Part shown: piece by piece, positions 24,875-30,890 of the stretch
Layout: each line of letters opens with the position of its first letter
How positions within the stretch are numbered: the first letter of the stretch is position 1
DNA from: Candidatus Thorarchaeota archaeon
Lineage (GTDB): Archaea > Asgardarchaeota > Thorarchaeia > Thorarchaeales > Thorarchaeaceae
Direction of reading: 5' to 3'
NCBI GenBank assembly: GCA_016840385.1
Contig: JAEOSL010000033.1
Coordinates: 1-30,890 of the forward strand
Length of the DNA stretch: 30,890 nt
The notes under the pieces: model-generated
Told to the model about the DNA's origin: nothing
The model's input: only the letters and a program-made list of their open reading frames with translations
Database searches by the model: none
Program-made: the position numbers and the translations under genes

Positions 24875-24934
24875 TTCAAAACGTCTTCAAGACAAGGGTT
24901 GTCAAATATTCTTGTTTTGAATTTTTTCTTTTTT
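24875..24934 (+). terminator. Hairpin and T-tract after the small hydrophobic protein gene
   Basis: The arms TTCAAAAC (24875-24882) and GTTTTGAA (24914-24921) can pair. They enclose a smaller GTCTTCAAGAC hairpin and are followed by thirteen mostly T bases (TTTTTTCTTTTTT, 24922-24934). The structure begins 18 bases after the stop. Confidence 0.6.
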
Positions 24935-25080
24935 AGGGCTCCGTGTGAAAAGTCGGTGAAGTAATACAAGAAGTTGTGACCAGACTGACTGGTTCACATG
25001 ACTCATGCATTGCCCCAAATCATATGACGCAGCCAAGTCTCGTCACTTTCAATTGTTACTAGTTTGCATCAATCGAATGT

Positions 25081-25947
25081 CTATTTCGTATCAATGTCTA
25101 ATGTCCTGAACAGGACAATAGCTATAATCAAGGGAAACACAATCGATACACTTACCACTAGCACAACTAGATTCAGAGGTTGTCCTTCTGCCAGTCCAGC
25201 AGCATTAGATACAATTTCCATATACCAGCCCAACAAGTCCATTTTATCCATCCATGCAAGTTCTGGGATGGAATGTGAAGGATCAACAATGCTATGCAGT
25301 GTAAAGAACAGAGCACTCATAAAAAGAAATACAAATAATGCTGTAAAAGCGCTAATTGTTTCGTTTTTAGTCAGTAAGGATATTGCCATACTTAACACAA
25401 AGGTACCCAAGAACATCAGTGCTATTGTAAGTGACATCGCAAATGAAACCACAAATGTCCAATTCATAGCTACAGCAGAACCAAATGTATTGAACGATAA
25501 CCATGTCCCTACGAATATCAGGAATGAACCCAAAGCTCGTATGCAGAATTTGCTGATGATCAACGAAAGTATCATTTCTATTCTTCGTACCGGCCAAACA
25601 AGCTCAATCGTAAAACGAGATTGCATTTCCATACCTACTAACTTATTCCCAGATAGAGCACCTTGAATAGTAGCTAGTAGCATTAATGGAACAACTAAAA
25701 TCAGTGATGTTAATCCATAGAAGATGTTTCTTACAAAATCAGAATCTGCCCAATCTGTTTCTGCAACCAGTGGGTTGGTAAATTGGGTATTTAGTGGTTT
25801 GATAAGAGCACCGAACACAATACCTACTAATAGGTATAAGAGAAAGTACAGGATACTTCTACGAGAACCTAGAGCCCATGAAAGATTCTGTTTTATGAGT
25901 AAGGGCAATTTGGATTTCAATTTCAGATTATTAGCTATCAGTATCAT
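25081..25947 (-). CDS. ABC-2-type permease of the SpoIIM/YIP1 operon
   Basis: The 288 aa protein has a basic N-terminus, then about six hydrophobic helices in the order usual for ABC-2 permeases, with a larger extracytoplasmic loop after the first helix (about residues 50-75). The segment MEMQSRFTIELVWPVRRIEMILSLI follows helix 2, as in NosY/BcrB-like permeases. The ATG at 25947 (GTG at 25950 is an equal alternative) overlaps the end of the ATPase gene by about 17 bases, so translation is coupled. It is the last gene of the leftward operon that begins at 28196. Confidence 0.85.
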   Translation of the reverse strand: MILIANNLKLKSKLPLLIKQNLSWALGSRRSILYFLLYLLVGIVFGALIKPLNTQFTNPLVAETDWADSDFVRNIFYGLTSLILVVPLMLLATIQGALSGNKLVGMEMQSRFTIELVWPVRRIEMILSLIISKFCIRALGSFLIFVGTWLSFNTFGSAVAMNWTFVVSFAMSLTIALMFLGTFVLSMAISLLTKNETISAFTALFVFLFMSALFFTLHSIVDPSHSIPELAWMDKMDLLGWYMEIVSNAAGLAEGQPLNLVVLVVSVSIVFPLIIAIVLFRTLDIDTK

Positions 25948-26878
25948 CACTTCTCACTAGCTTCATAAACAGGTCCTCAAGACTCTCCTCCTCTTGCTTC
26001 ATACTCATTAATCGGACACCAGCACTTGTTAGATAACCAGGAATCGCTTCTTGGAATAGAATAGGTTCTGAAGTTTCTATTATGAGGTTCCTCCCTCTGA
26101 TGGATGTCTTATCAATAAAAGGGCGTCCGTCCAACTCTTCCATAAGAGCACGTGGATTTGAAACGACTAGAATAAACTTGGCTGCTTTATCACTCGTTCT
26201 TAGCTCTGATAGTGGCCCAAAATAGAGAACCTGTCCATAATTTAATACAATAACTGTGTTGCATACTCGTTCAACATCAGTTAGGATATGACTCGAAAGA
26301 ATAACACTTTGATCTTTCCGAATTATGTCCAAAAAATCATAAAACCTCTTCCGTCCCATAGGATCCAGGTAAGAAACAGGCTCATCAAGAATAAGGATTT
26401 CGGGGTCATGTATCAGAACCTGTGCCAAACCAAGTCGTTGTTTCTGCCCTGAACTTAGCTTTGTGCAATCTCGTTCACGCAGATTGGATAAATCAAGTTT
26501 ATCAAGTACTTTTCTCACATTATCTTCAGCCTGTGTTTTTGACTGACTGAACACTAAACCAACGTGAACCAAGTACTTCCAAATTGATATTGAGGGAAAC
26601 CCAAAATTTTCTGGTAGATATCCGATTTTTTTGTGTAATGTAGTTCCTTGTTTAGGATTTAGACCAAGCACCTTGCAGCTACCTGAAGTGGGATCTATAA
26701 GCCCAGTCGCAATTTTCATCAATGTAGTTTTGCCAGCACCATTTGGGCCAAGAAGACCCACCTTCCCTGAACCTACTTTGAGAGTTATCCCATTTAGGGC
26801 ATCGACATCACCATATTTTTTTTCAAGTCGAGTCAAGTCTAGCAGGAGGTCGGTCGTCAAATCTCTGAACACCTTCAA
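25931..26878 (-). CDS. ABC transporter ATPase of the SpoIIM/YIP1 operon
   Basis: The product is up to 315 aa, with Walker A GPNGAGKTT, signature LSSGQKQR, Walker B ILILDEP followed by SYLDPMG, and H-loop SSHILTD. A C-terminal extension of about 100 residues lies beyond the ATPase core, as in CcmA/NosF/BcrA-type exporter ATPases. It differs from the two paired ATPases at 17841 and 24041 in its signature and its tail. The frame opens at a TTG (26878), and other TTG codons downstream (for example 26860) are possible starts. A TATA-like AAATATAAAG at 26900-26891 may be an internal promoter and would favour a downstream start. Confidence 0.9.
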   Translation of the reverse strand: MKVFRDLTTDLLLDLTRLEKKYGDVDALNGITLKVGSGKVGLLGPNGAGKTTLMKIATGLIDPTSGSCKVLGLNPKQGTTLHKKIGYLPENFGFPSISIWKYLVHVGLVFSQSKTQAEDNVRKVLDKLDLSNLRERDCTKLSSGQKQRLGLAQVLIHDPEILILDEPVSYLDPMGRKRFYDFLDIIRKDQSVILSSHILTDVERVCNTVIVLNYGQVLYFGPLSELRTSDKAAKFILVVSNPRALMEELDGRPFIDKTSIRGRNLIIETSEPILFQEAIPGYLTSAGVRLMSMKQEEESLEDLFMKLVRSDDTDS

Positions 26879-26906
26879 TCAAAGTAATTGCTTTATATTT
26901 CCTTAA

Positions 26907-27527
26907 TCATCCAGGTGGCAAAAAGGAAAAGCTGAGGTATTGCGGAATTATAGGGTACAATGCTGTGATAACTAATGCGATAATAATAGCTATTGTTATC
27001 TGTTTCCATGTGCTATTGTAATTTTCCTTCATAGATAATGCTACTATAATACCAAACCAGATTCTGACTACGATTGAACTAATTAAATCGTATGAAAACA
27101 GAATATCACTTGGACCCAATATCATCAGAAGTAACATACCAATAACAGGCTGAACCACAAAAACAATCAGTGCATAGCCATTTCCAGTGTAGAAAGTATC
27201 GAAGTCACCAGTGCAACCTTGAGCTCGCAGCAACAGATGAGATGCAGCAGAACAAATAATCCAAGTGAAAGCTATAAACATAATACTCATGATGAATAGA
27301 ACTACTGCTATCAAAATAATAGCAAATGGTAACAGATCGGAATCTATAGGAAGCATAGGGTTTACCAATGCCATACCAAAGAAGAAAGAATAAATTGAAG
27401 TGAATATTCCAGCGGTAAGTAGCGCAAACGCTACACCCTGTTTCCCAACTTCTAGAGTTCGTATCTCGGCAATAGATTCTCTAGGCTTATGAAAAATCCC
27501 CAAAACTCTCTGAATATCATCTTTCAT
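26907..27527 (-). CDS. YIP1-family membrane protein
   Basis: The 206 aa protein opens with the phrase LGIFHKPRESIAEIR and then about five hydrophobic helices, the layout of the Yip1 domain (family PF04893). Eukaryotic relatives act in membrane traffic with Rab proteins; the prokaryotic members are uncharacterised. The ATG at 27527 is preceded by GAGGT nine bases upstream, and the gap to the SpoIIM gene is 18 bases. Its place between SpoIIM and an ABC exporter suggests a shared job in the membrane. Confidence 0.75.
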   Translation of the reverse strand: MKDDIQRVLGIFHKPRESIAEIRTLEVGKQGVAFALLTAGIFTSIYSFFFGMALVNPMLPIDSDLLPFAIILIAVVLFIMSIMFIAFTWIICSAASHLLLRAQGCTGDFDTFYTGNGYALIVFVVQPVIGMLLLMILGPSDILFSYDLISSIVVRIWFGIIVALSMKENYNSTWKQITIAIIIALVITALYPIIPQYLSFSFLPPG

Positions 27528-27545
27528 GACTAGATTACCTCACAT

Positions 27546-28196
27546 CTACACTCCAACCAATAGAGGTGTTAGGTATGCCTCAACAAATGAAGCAACATAT
27601 AGTAATACCTCAATTACGATTATTCGAATCACCAGCCGCCTAATAAAGACTTTGCTTGATTTTTCTTCTTTTTCTGGTAAATCGTTTTCAGAACTAGAGT
27701 TTGAGAAAAATGAATGGAATGTCCATCTAGCAATATCAACTCCTATGGCTCCAGCCAGCATCAACGCAGGTATCTCGAATATTCCATGAGGCCCCACTAA
27801 AAGAAGTGCCATAACTATACCTTGTGATCTTATTCGCTCTTGAAACCAGAGACCAATAAGTAAAGAATTAAAAAGAAGAATAGCTATTGTGATGGTACCG
27901 AATACTAGACCACCTAGACATAGACCAAGAGCTACTTGTGAATTGTTTTGAAAAATCCACTGCTGTGAAGGGGGTTCAGTAATAACCAGTTCTTCTGGAA
28001 GTGGAACATCAAAGCTTAGTCCGATTAAAGCACCTATTGCAAAACCACAAATTAGAATAAAGGAACTAATAAAACAACTATCTTTAATATGATTTCTCAA
28101 ATAATGAGATACTCGGAGTGTATTCGATTCTAAAGAGGCTTCCTTCACTGTGGAAGAACATGATTGTTTGTCGTCCGAATTATAATGCGAAATCAA
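27546..28196 (-). CDS. SpoIIM (DUF95) family membrane protein
   Basis: The 216 aa protein has a polar N-terminus of about 40 residues and about five hydrophobic helices. The family hallmark GPHGIFEIPALMLAGAIG lies near the middle, and its HGIFEIPA core is the most conserved part of SpoIIM proteins. In Bacillus, SpoIIM acts in membrane migration during sporulation. In circular bacteriocin clusters a DUF95 relative helps maturation or export. Archaea do not sporulate, so another role is certain. The start is TTG at 28196 with GGAG six bases before it. It is the first gene of the operon that continues with YIP1, ABC ATPase and ABC permease. Confidence 0.88.
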   Translation of the reverse strand: MISHYNSDDKQSCSSTVKEASLESNTLRVSHYLRNHIKDSCFISSFILICGFAIGALIGLSFDVPLPEELVITEPPSQQWIFQNNSQVALGLCLGGLVFGTITIAILLFNSLLIGLWFQERIRSQGIVMALLLVGPHGIFEIPALMLAGAIGVDIARWTFHSFFSNSSSENDLPEKEEKSSKVFIRRLVIRIIVIEVLLYVASFVEAYLTPLLVGV

Positions 28197-28548
28197 CTCT
28201 CTCTCCTTGCATTAATTTAGCATGTGTTTCTTTTAAGGTATTGTAGTCATAATTTGATAGATTCTTGGAGAAATAAGACATCAATGAAACGCCTGACTTC
28301 TATCTATAATGAATGTTAAGATTGTTGCTACAACAGGATGATTAGATGCTGAGAAGTCGATATTCTTGGATTAGGCTATTACCTGTTTTGGAGTTACTAT
28401 GATTACTACATGATTGTGCGATGAAGAAGGTAATAGTGTATAGCTGGTTAGACACAGTTTATCTCCCAATCCTACGGTTTAAATCAAGAAAGGATTCTAA
28501 TTTCGTTAGTCAAGACCACATTTTGGTCTTATGAGGAGAGAAACATAA
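28197..28548. other. 352-base divergent intergenic region without a convincing gene
   Basis: The gap holds the promoter side of the leftward SpoIIM operon, with a weak AT-rich box near 28230-28240. It also holds the promoter of the rightward transaldolase gene: GGTTTAAATC at 28476-28485, a hairpin at 28512-28530 and GAGGAG at 28534-28539. A 37-codon frame at 28421-28534 has no ribosome site and overlaps that promoter. Nothing else was recognised between 28250 and 28420. Confidence 0.5.
28478..28530 (+). promoter_or_regulatory. Promoter and 7-base hairpin ahead of the transaldolase gene
   Basis: TTTAAAT at 28478-28484 is a TATA-like box predicting a start near 28507. Just downstream, AAGACCA (28512-28518) and TGGTCTT (28524-28530) form a perfect seven-base dyad with a five-base loop. 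It ends right before the ribosome-binding GAGGAG. It could act as an operator in DNA or as a 5' hairpin in RNA. Confidence 0.45.
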
Positions 28549-29196
28549 TTGAAATTCTTCATAGATACTGCTAATGTCGATGCAATCAGAAAAGCCCATG
28601 AGAGAGGTATGGTTGATGGTGTGACAACAAATCCGTCACTCGTCGCAAAGGAAGGTCGTGACTTCAGAACAGTCATCGATGAAATCGCATCCTTTGTCAA
28701 GGGACCTATCAGTCTTGAAGTAGTCAGCGAAGACGCTGAAGGAATGCTAAAAGAAGCCCGTGAACTGAATGGATGGATTGACAATGCTGCAATCAAAATC
28801 CCCATGACATGGGAGGGTCTCAAGGCTGTGAAAGTTTGTGCAGAAGAGGGTATCCAGACAAACGTCACACTCGTCTTCAGTCCAAATCAAGCGTTACTCG
28901 CAGCTAAAGCAGGAGCAACCTTCGTATCACCGTTCATTGGAAGACTTGATGATATTGGTCAGGTTGGAATGGAGATTGTTGAAGGTATTTCCCAGATCTA
29001 CTTAAACTACGGACTTGAAACTGAAATAATTGTTGCAAGCATCAGACACCCAATCCATGTCTATGAAGCTGCGTTACTTGGAGCTCATGTCGCAACAATC
29101 CCACCTGCAGTTCTTGATAAAATGGTCAATCATCCATTGACAGATATTGGCATCAAGAAATTCTTAGCAGATTGGGAAAAAGTTCCAAAGAAATAG
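28549..29196 (+). CDS. Transaldolase / fructose-6-phosphate aldolase-type (short TalC/MipB family)
   Basis: The 215 aa protein is the short transaldolase type. It has a MKFFIDTAN start (D6), GVTTNPSL (N28), the Schiff-base lysine K83 in [34 protein letters not shown] and ASIRHP. These enzymes move or condense three-carbon units among sugar phosphates; the sequence alone does not settle transaldolase versus fructose-6-phosphate aldolase. The start is TTG at 28549, with GAGGAG about ten bases upstream. With rpe (20761) it belongs to non-oxidative pentose-phosphate metabolism. It converges on the large surface protein gene with a terminator between. Confidence 0.94.
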   Translation: MKFFIDTANVDAIRKAHERGMVDGVTTNPSLVAKEGRDFRTVIDEIASFVKGPISLEVVSEDAEGMLKEARELNGWIDNAAIKIPMTWEGLKAVKVCAEEGIQTNVTLVFSPNQALLAAKAGATFVSPFIGRLDDIGQVGMEIVEGISQIYLNYGLETEIIVASIRHPIHVYEAALLGAHVATIPPAVLDKMVNHPLTDIGIKKFLADWEKVPKK

Positions 29197-29206
29197 AATT
29201 TTAGAT

Positions 29207-29243
29207 AAAAAAAAGAGAGGGAAGAGGGGATTTGACCCCTCTT
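29207..29243 (-). terminator. Hairpin and T-tract ending the surface protein gene
   Basis: The arms AAGAGGGG (29222-29229) and CCCCTCTT (29236-29243) form an eight-base stem with a six-base loop. On the minus strand this lies just after the surface-protein stop and is followed, after a short gap, by eight T (29214-29207). The same stem could also serve the convergent plus-strand transaldolase transcript, although there the T-rich side is weaker. Confidence 0.55.
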
Positions 29244-29250
29244 TCTTGTT

Positions 29251-30890
29251 CTACTTACGGCGCTTAGCCATCATTCCCAATACGACGACAACAAGACCAA
29301 CACCACCAAGCATCATGAGGACTTCCATTGAGAGCCCACCTCCGGTGCCGGTGTAGGTTGTTGTGGTCGTAGTTGTTGTGGTTGTAGTTGTTGGTTCCAC
29401 AGTTCCAACACCTACAATGTAGGATTCTACTTCAGTTTCGAAGCTTCCAAAGTCGACAGTTTCGACGACAACCTTGTACCAGACCTGAGTATCCTCTGCA
29501 AATGGTTCAATTGAACCAATGTAGTGATTATCATAGGTTTCGTACATCTCTGTATGTCTGTCAAAATTAATTCCATCTGTACTGTAATATAGAAGAACTC
29601 TATCGATATCTAGGGATGACAATATGTCGATTTCAATATCGGCGTTGTCATGCGCTGATGGAACATCTTGAATGAGACTCAGGGAATTGAATGTAACTCC
29701 AGTTGAGCCAGCATTACTGATATAGCCAACAAAGACAGGATCCTGATAGACGTAATATCCATCCCAGGAGGGGAATCCGATTGACACGTAGTATTGGGTG
29801 TTAGTGAATGACCATGATGTGGCAGATTTACCATCATCAGACTGATACGCACTGCTGAAAGTGCTAGCACGTGTTGTCTGACTGGTAACGTTGTAAGCAG
29901 TGTATGGGTCGTATGCCCACTCATAGGTTACACCACCCATGATCATCTCTGCAAATCTTTCATTGCCATCACCAATCTCGAATCTATCAGATACAACGGT
30001 TTCTTCCTGTGAAACGGTAGAATTCGCTGAACTGAATTGAGATGTACTTACATCTGCGAGATAGTTGAGTGCCAATGAACGATTAACCAAGTCACTGTGT
30101 CCTGCTTGTCCATCGATATACCATTGACCAATGGTGTTGTCGACTTTCATTGTCGCGTAGTTGCTTGTTGCTCCTTCAGTACTGTTGACGAAACCTTGGA
30201 AATGAACTAGAAATGATATCTCATCGATGGTGACCTTAGTCGGGCGCTCATCGAATGTTCTGAGATCACTTCCAGTTACAATTCCACCGTACCAGTCCCA
30301 GTAGGCATAGCTGTTGAATGGGAATGTTGTTCCATTGACATCATGGAATGTGACACCCCATGTGACCTCGTCTTCCAAACCCAATAGTAAACTACCAGAT
30401 TCACTGAAATCACCATATGCTATTCCAGGAGTAACGAAACTTACACTATCCACTGAATCAGGGATAAAGTAGTGTGTTAACTCACCGTCACCTGGATCGT
30501 TCATGTATGCATCTAGAATTAAATTGCTGTCAAGGTCGTTCCAGAGCATTAGTCCAGAGAATTCATAGCGAAGATTAATCCAATCCCAACCATCTGTACC
30601 ATGAACACCATAATCTTGACCAACACCAAAGGATAGCCAGGTCCAAGTCTGCTCATCTTGAGAGTACCAGTCCCAACCATTGGCTTCAGCCTCAGCTAGG
30701 ATGTCAGCCCAAGTAACATTGCGAGCCATGTGGGAAATATCCCAGAATCCTGCACGTGGAGAACCATCTTCATTGAAGATTGTTGAATTAATTCCAACCC
30801 ACTCAGCTGAACCAACTGGAGTAAGGTCGTCTGCATGATACCAGAAGTAGGTGTCTTGCCACTCATAGGACCAAGTGTTTGTTTCAACAC
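29251..30890 (-). CDS. Large surface-anchored protein, C-terminal part (5' end outside window)
   Basis: The frame is open from the stop at 29251 to the right edge, giving at least 546 residues; the Met at 30729 is internal. The visible part is rich in W, Y, D, S and T, typical of extracellular beta-sandwich proteins. It ends with a segment resembling a fibronectin- or Ig-like fold (residues roughly 140 to 50 before the end). A run of twelve threonines, a glycine turn, one hydrophobic helix (MEVLMMLGGVGLVVVVLGMM) and AKRRK follow. This threonine linker and anchor is a common cell-surface design in archaea. The ligand or substrate is unknown. Confidence 0.82.
   Translation of the reverse strand, partial: VETNTWSYEWQDTYFWYHADDLTPVGSAEWVGINSTIFNEDGSPRAGFWDISHMARNVTWADILAEAEANGWDWYSQDEQTWTWLSFGVGQDYGVHGTDGWDWINLRYEFSGLMLWNDLDSNLILDAYMNDPGDGELTHYFIPDSVDSVSFVTPGIAYGDFSESGSLLLGLEDEVTWGVTFHDVNGTTFPFNSYAYWDWYGGIVTGSDLRTFDERPTKVTIDEISFLVHFQGFVNSTEGATSNYATMKVDNTIGQWYIDGQAGHSDLVNRSLALNYLADVSTSQFSSANSTVSQEETVVSDRFEIGDGNERFAEMIMGGVTYEWAYDPYTAYNVTSQTTRASTFSSAYQSDDGKSATSWSFTNTQYYVSIGFPSWDGYYVYQDPVFVGYISNAGSTGVTFNSLSLIQDVPSAHDNADIEIDILSSLDIDRVLLYYSTDGINFDRHTEMYETYDNHYIGSIEPFAEDTQVWYKVVVETVDFGSFETEVESYIVGVGTVEPTTTTTTTTTTTTYTGTGGGLSMEVLMMLGGVGLVVVVLGMMAKRRK

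Noticed and set aside
26891..26900. TATA-like AAATATAAAG at the YIP1/ABC ATPase junction (minus strand)
   Set aside because: It might be an internal promoter, but close operon spacing makes it unnecessary, so it is not listed as a separate feature.
28421..28534. 37-codon frame before the transaldolase gene
   Set aside because: It has no ribosome site and it covers the likely promoter and hairpin of the transaldolase gene.
30696..30890. Alternative minus-strand frame at the right edge
   Set aside because: The frame of the surface protein is also open to the edge and continues the same W/D/Y-rich composition, so this other frame is a shadow.
1..30890. CRISPR arrays, insertion sequences, tRNA and rRNA genes
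   Set aside because: No regularly spaced repeats, transposase-like proteins, terminal repeats, or tRNA/rRNA patterns were noticed on reading; a tool search could still find a divergent tRNA.

Overview
The window looks like chromosomal DNA of an archaeon. Several genes are preceded by TATA-like boxes about 25-30 bases before a plausible transcript start, some leaders are very short or absent, and two exported proteins are C-terminally anchored, one of them through a threonine-rich linker. Bacterial-type families (MutS, MFS, histidine kinases) are mixed in. The overall style would fit an Asgard/Thorarchaeota-like genome, but that is an impression, not a proof. Many genes appear to use TTG starts. 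No tRNA, rRNA, CRISPR array or insertion sequence was recognised.

Layout. 1-908: the 3' end of a cytochrome c maturation operon (ccmC end, a tiny CcmD-like protein, and CcmE of the cysteine variant). 916-1542: a convergent iron-sulfur flavoprotein. 1814-4414: a full MutS1, followed by a tiny putative zinc-ribbon protein. 4601-8335: an MFS transporter, a small ABM-like protein and two membrane proteins of unknown role. 8393-11918: a serine hydrolase and a membrane protein in one overlapping operon, behind an aldo/keto reductase with a C-terminal ferredoxin part. 12098-17669: a signalling-rich stretch with two orphan membrane histidine kinases, an exported acidic anchored protein, and a divergent pair of paralogues related to L-2-amino-thiazoline-4-carboxylate hydrolases. 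17841-24041: two paralogous two-gene ABC exporter operons with equal protein lengths in both copies (259 and 546 aa) and the same TTGA overlap, facing each other around an ABM-like protein, ribulose-phosphate 3-epimerase and a dead esterase fragment. 24210-28196: a small glycine/alanine-rich hydrophobic protein with its own promoter, dyad and terminator, facing a four-gene operon of SpoIIM-family protein, YIP1-family protein, ABC ATPase and ABC permease. 28549-29196: a transaldolase/fructose-6-phosphate aldolase-type enzyme. 29251-30890: the C-terminal part of a large surface protein that runs off the window.

How the genes fit together. CcmC, CcmD and CcmE handle haem delivery for c-type cytochromes. 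The epimerase and transaldolase belong to sugar-phosphate interconversion. The most unusual part is the 17.8-28.2 kb stretch: three ABC-2-type ATPase/permease pairs, a SpoIIM-family protein and a YIP1 protein next to a small hydrophobic protein. The combination of SpoIIM/DUF95 protein, ABC pair and small hydrophobic peptide recalls circular-bacteriocin loci. Whether this locus makes, exports or resists such a peptide is a hypothesis.
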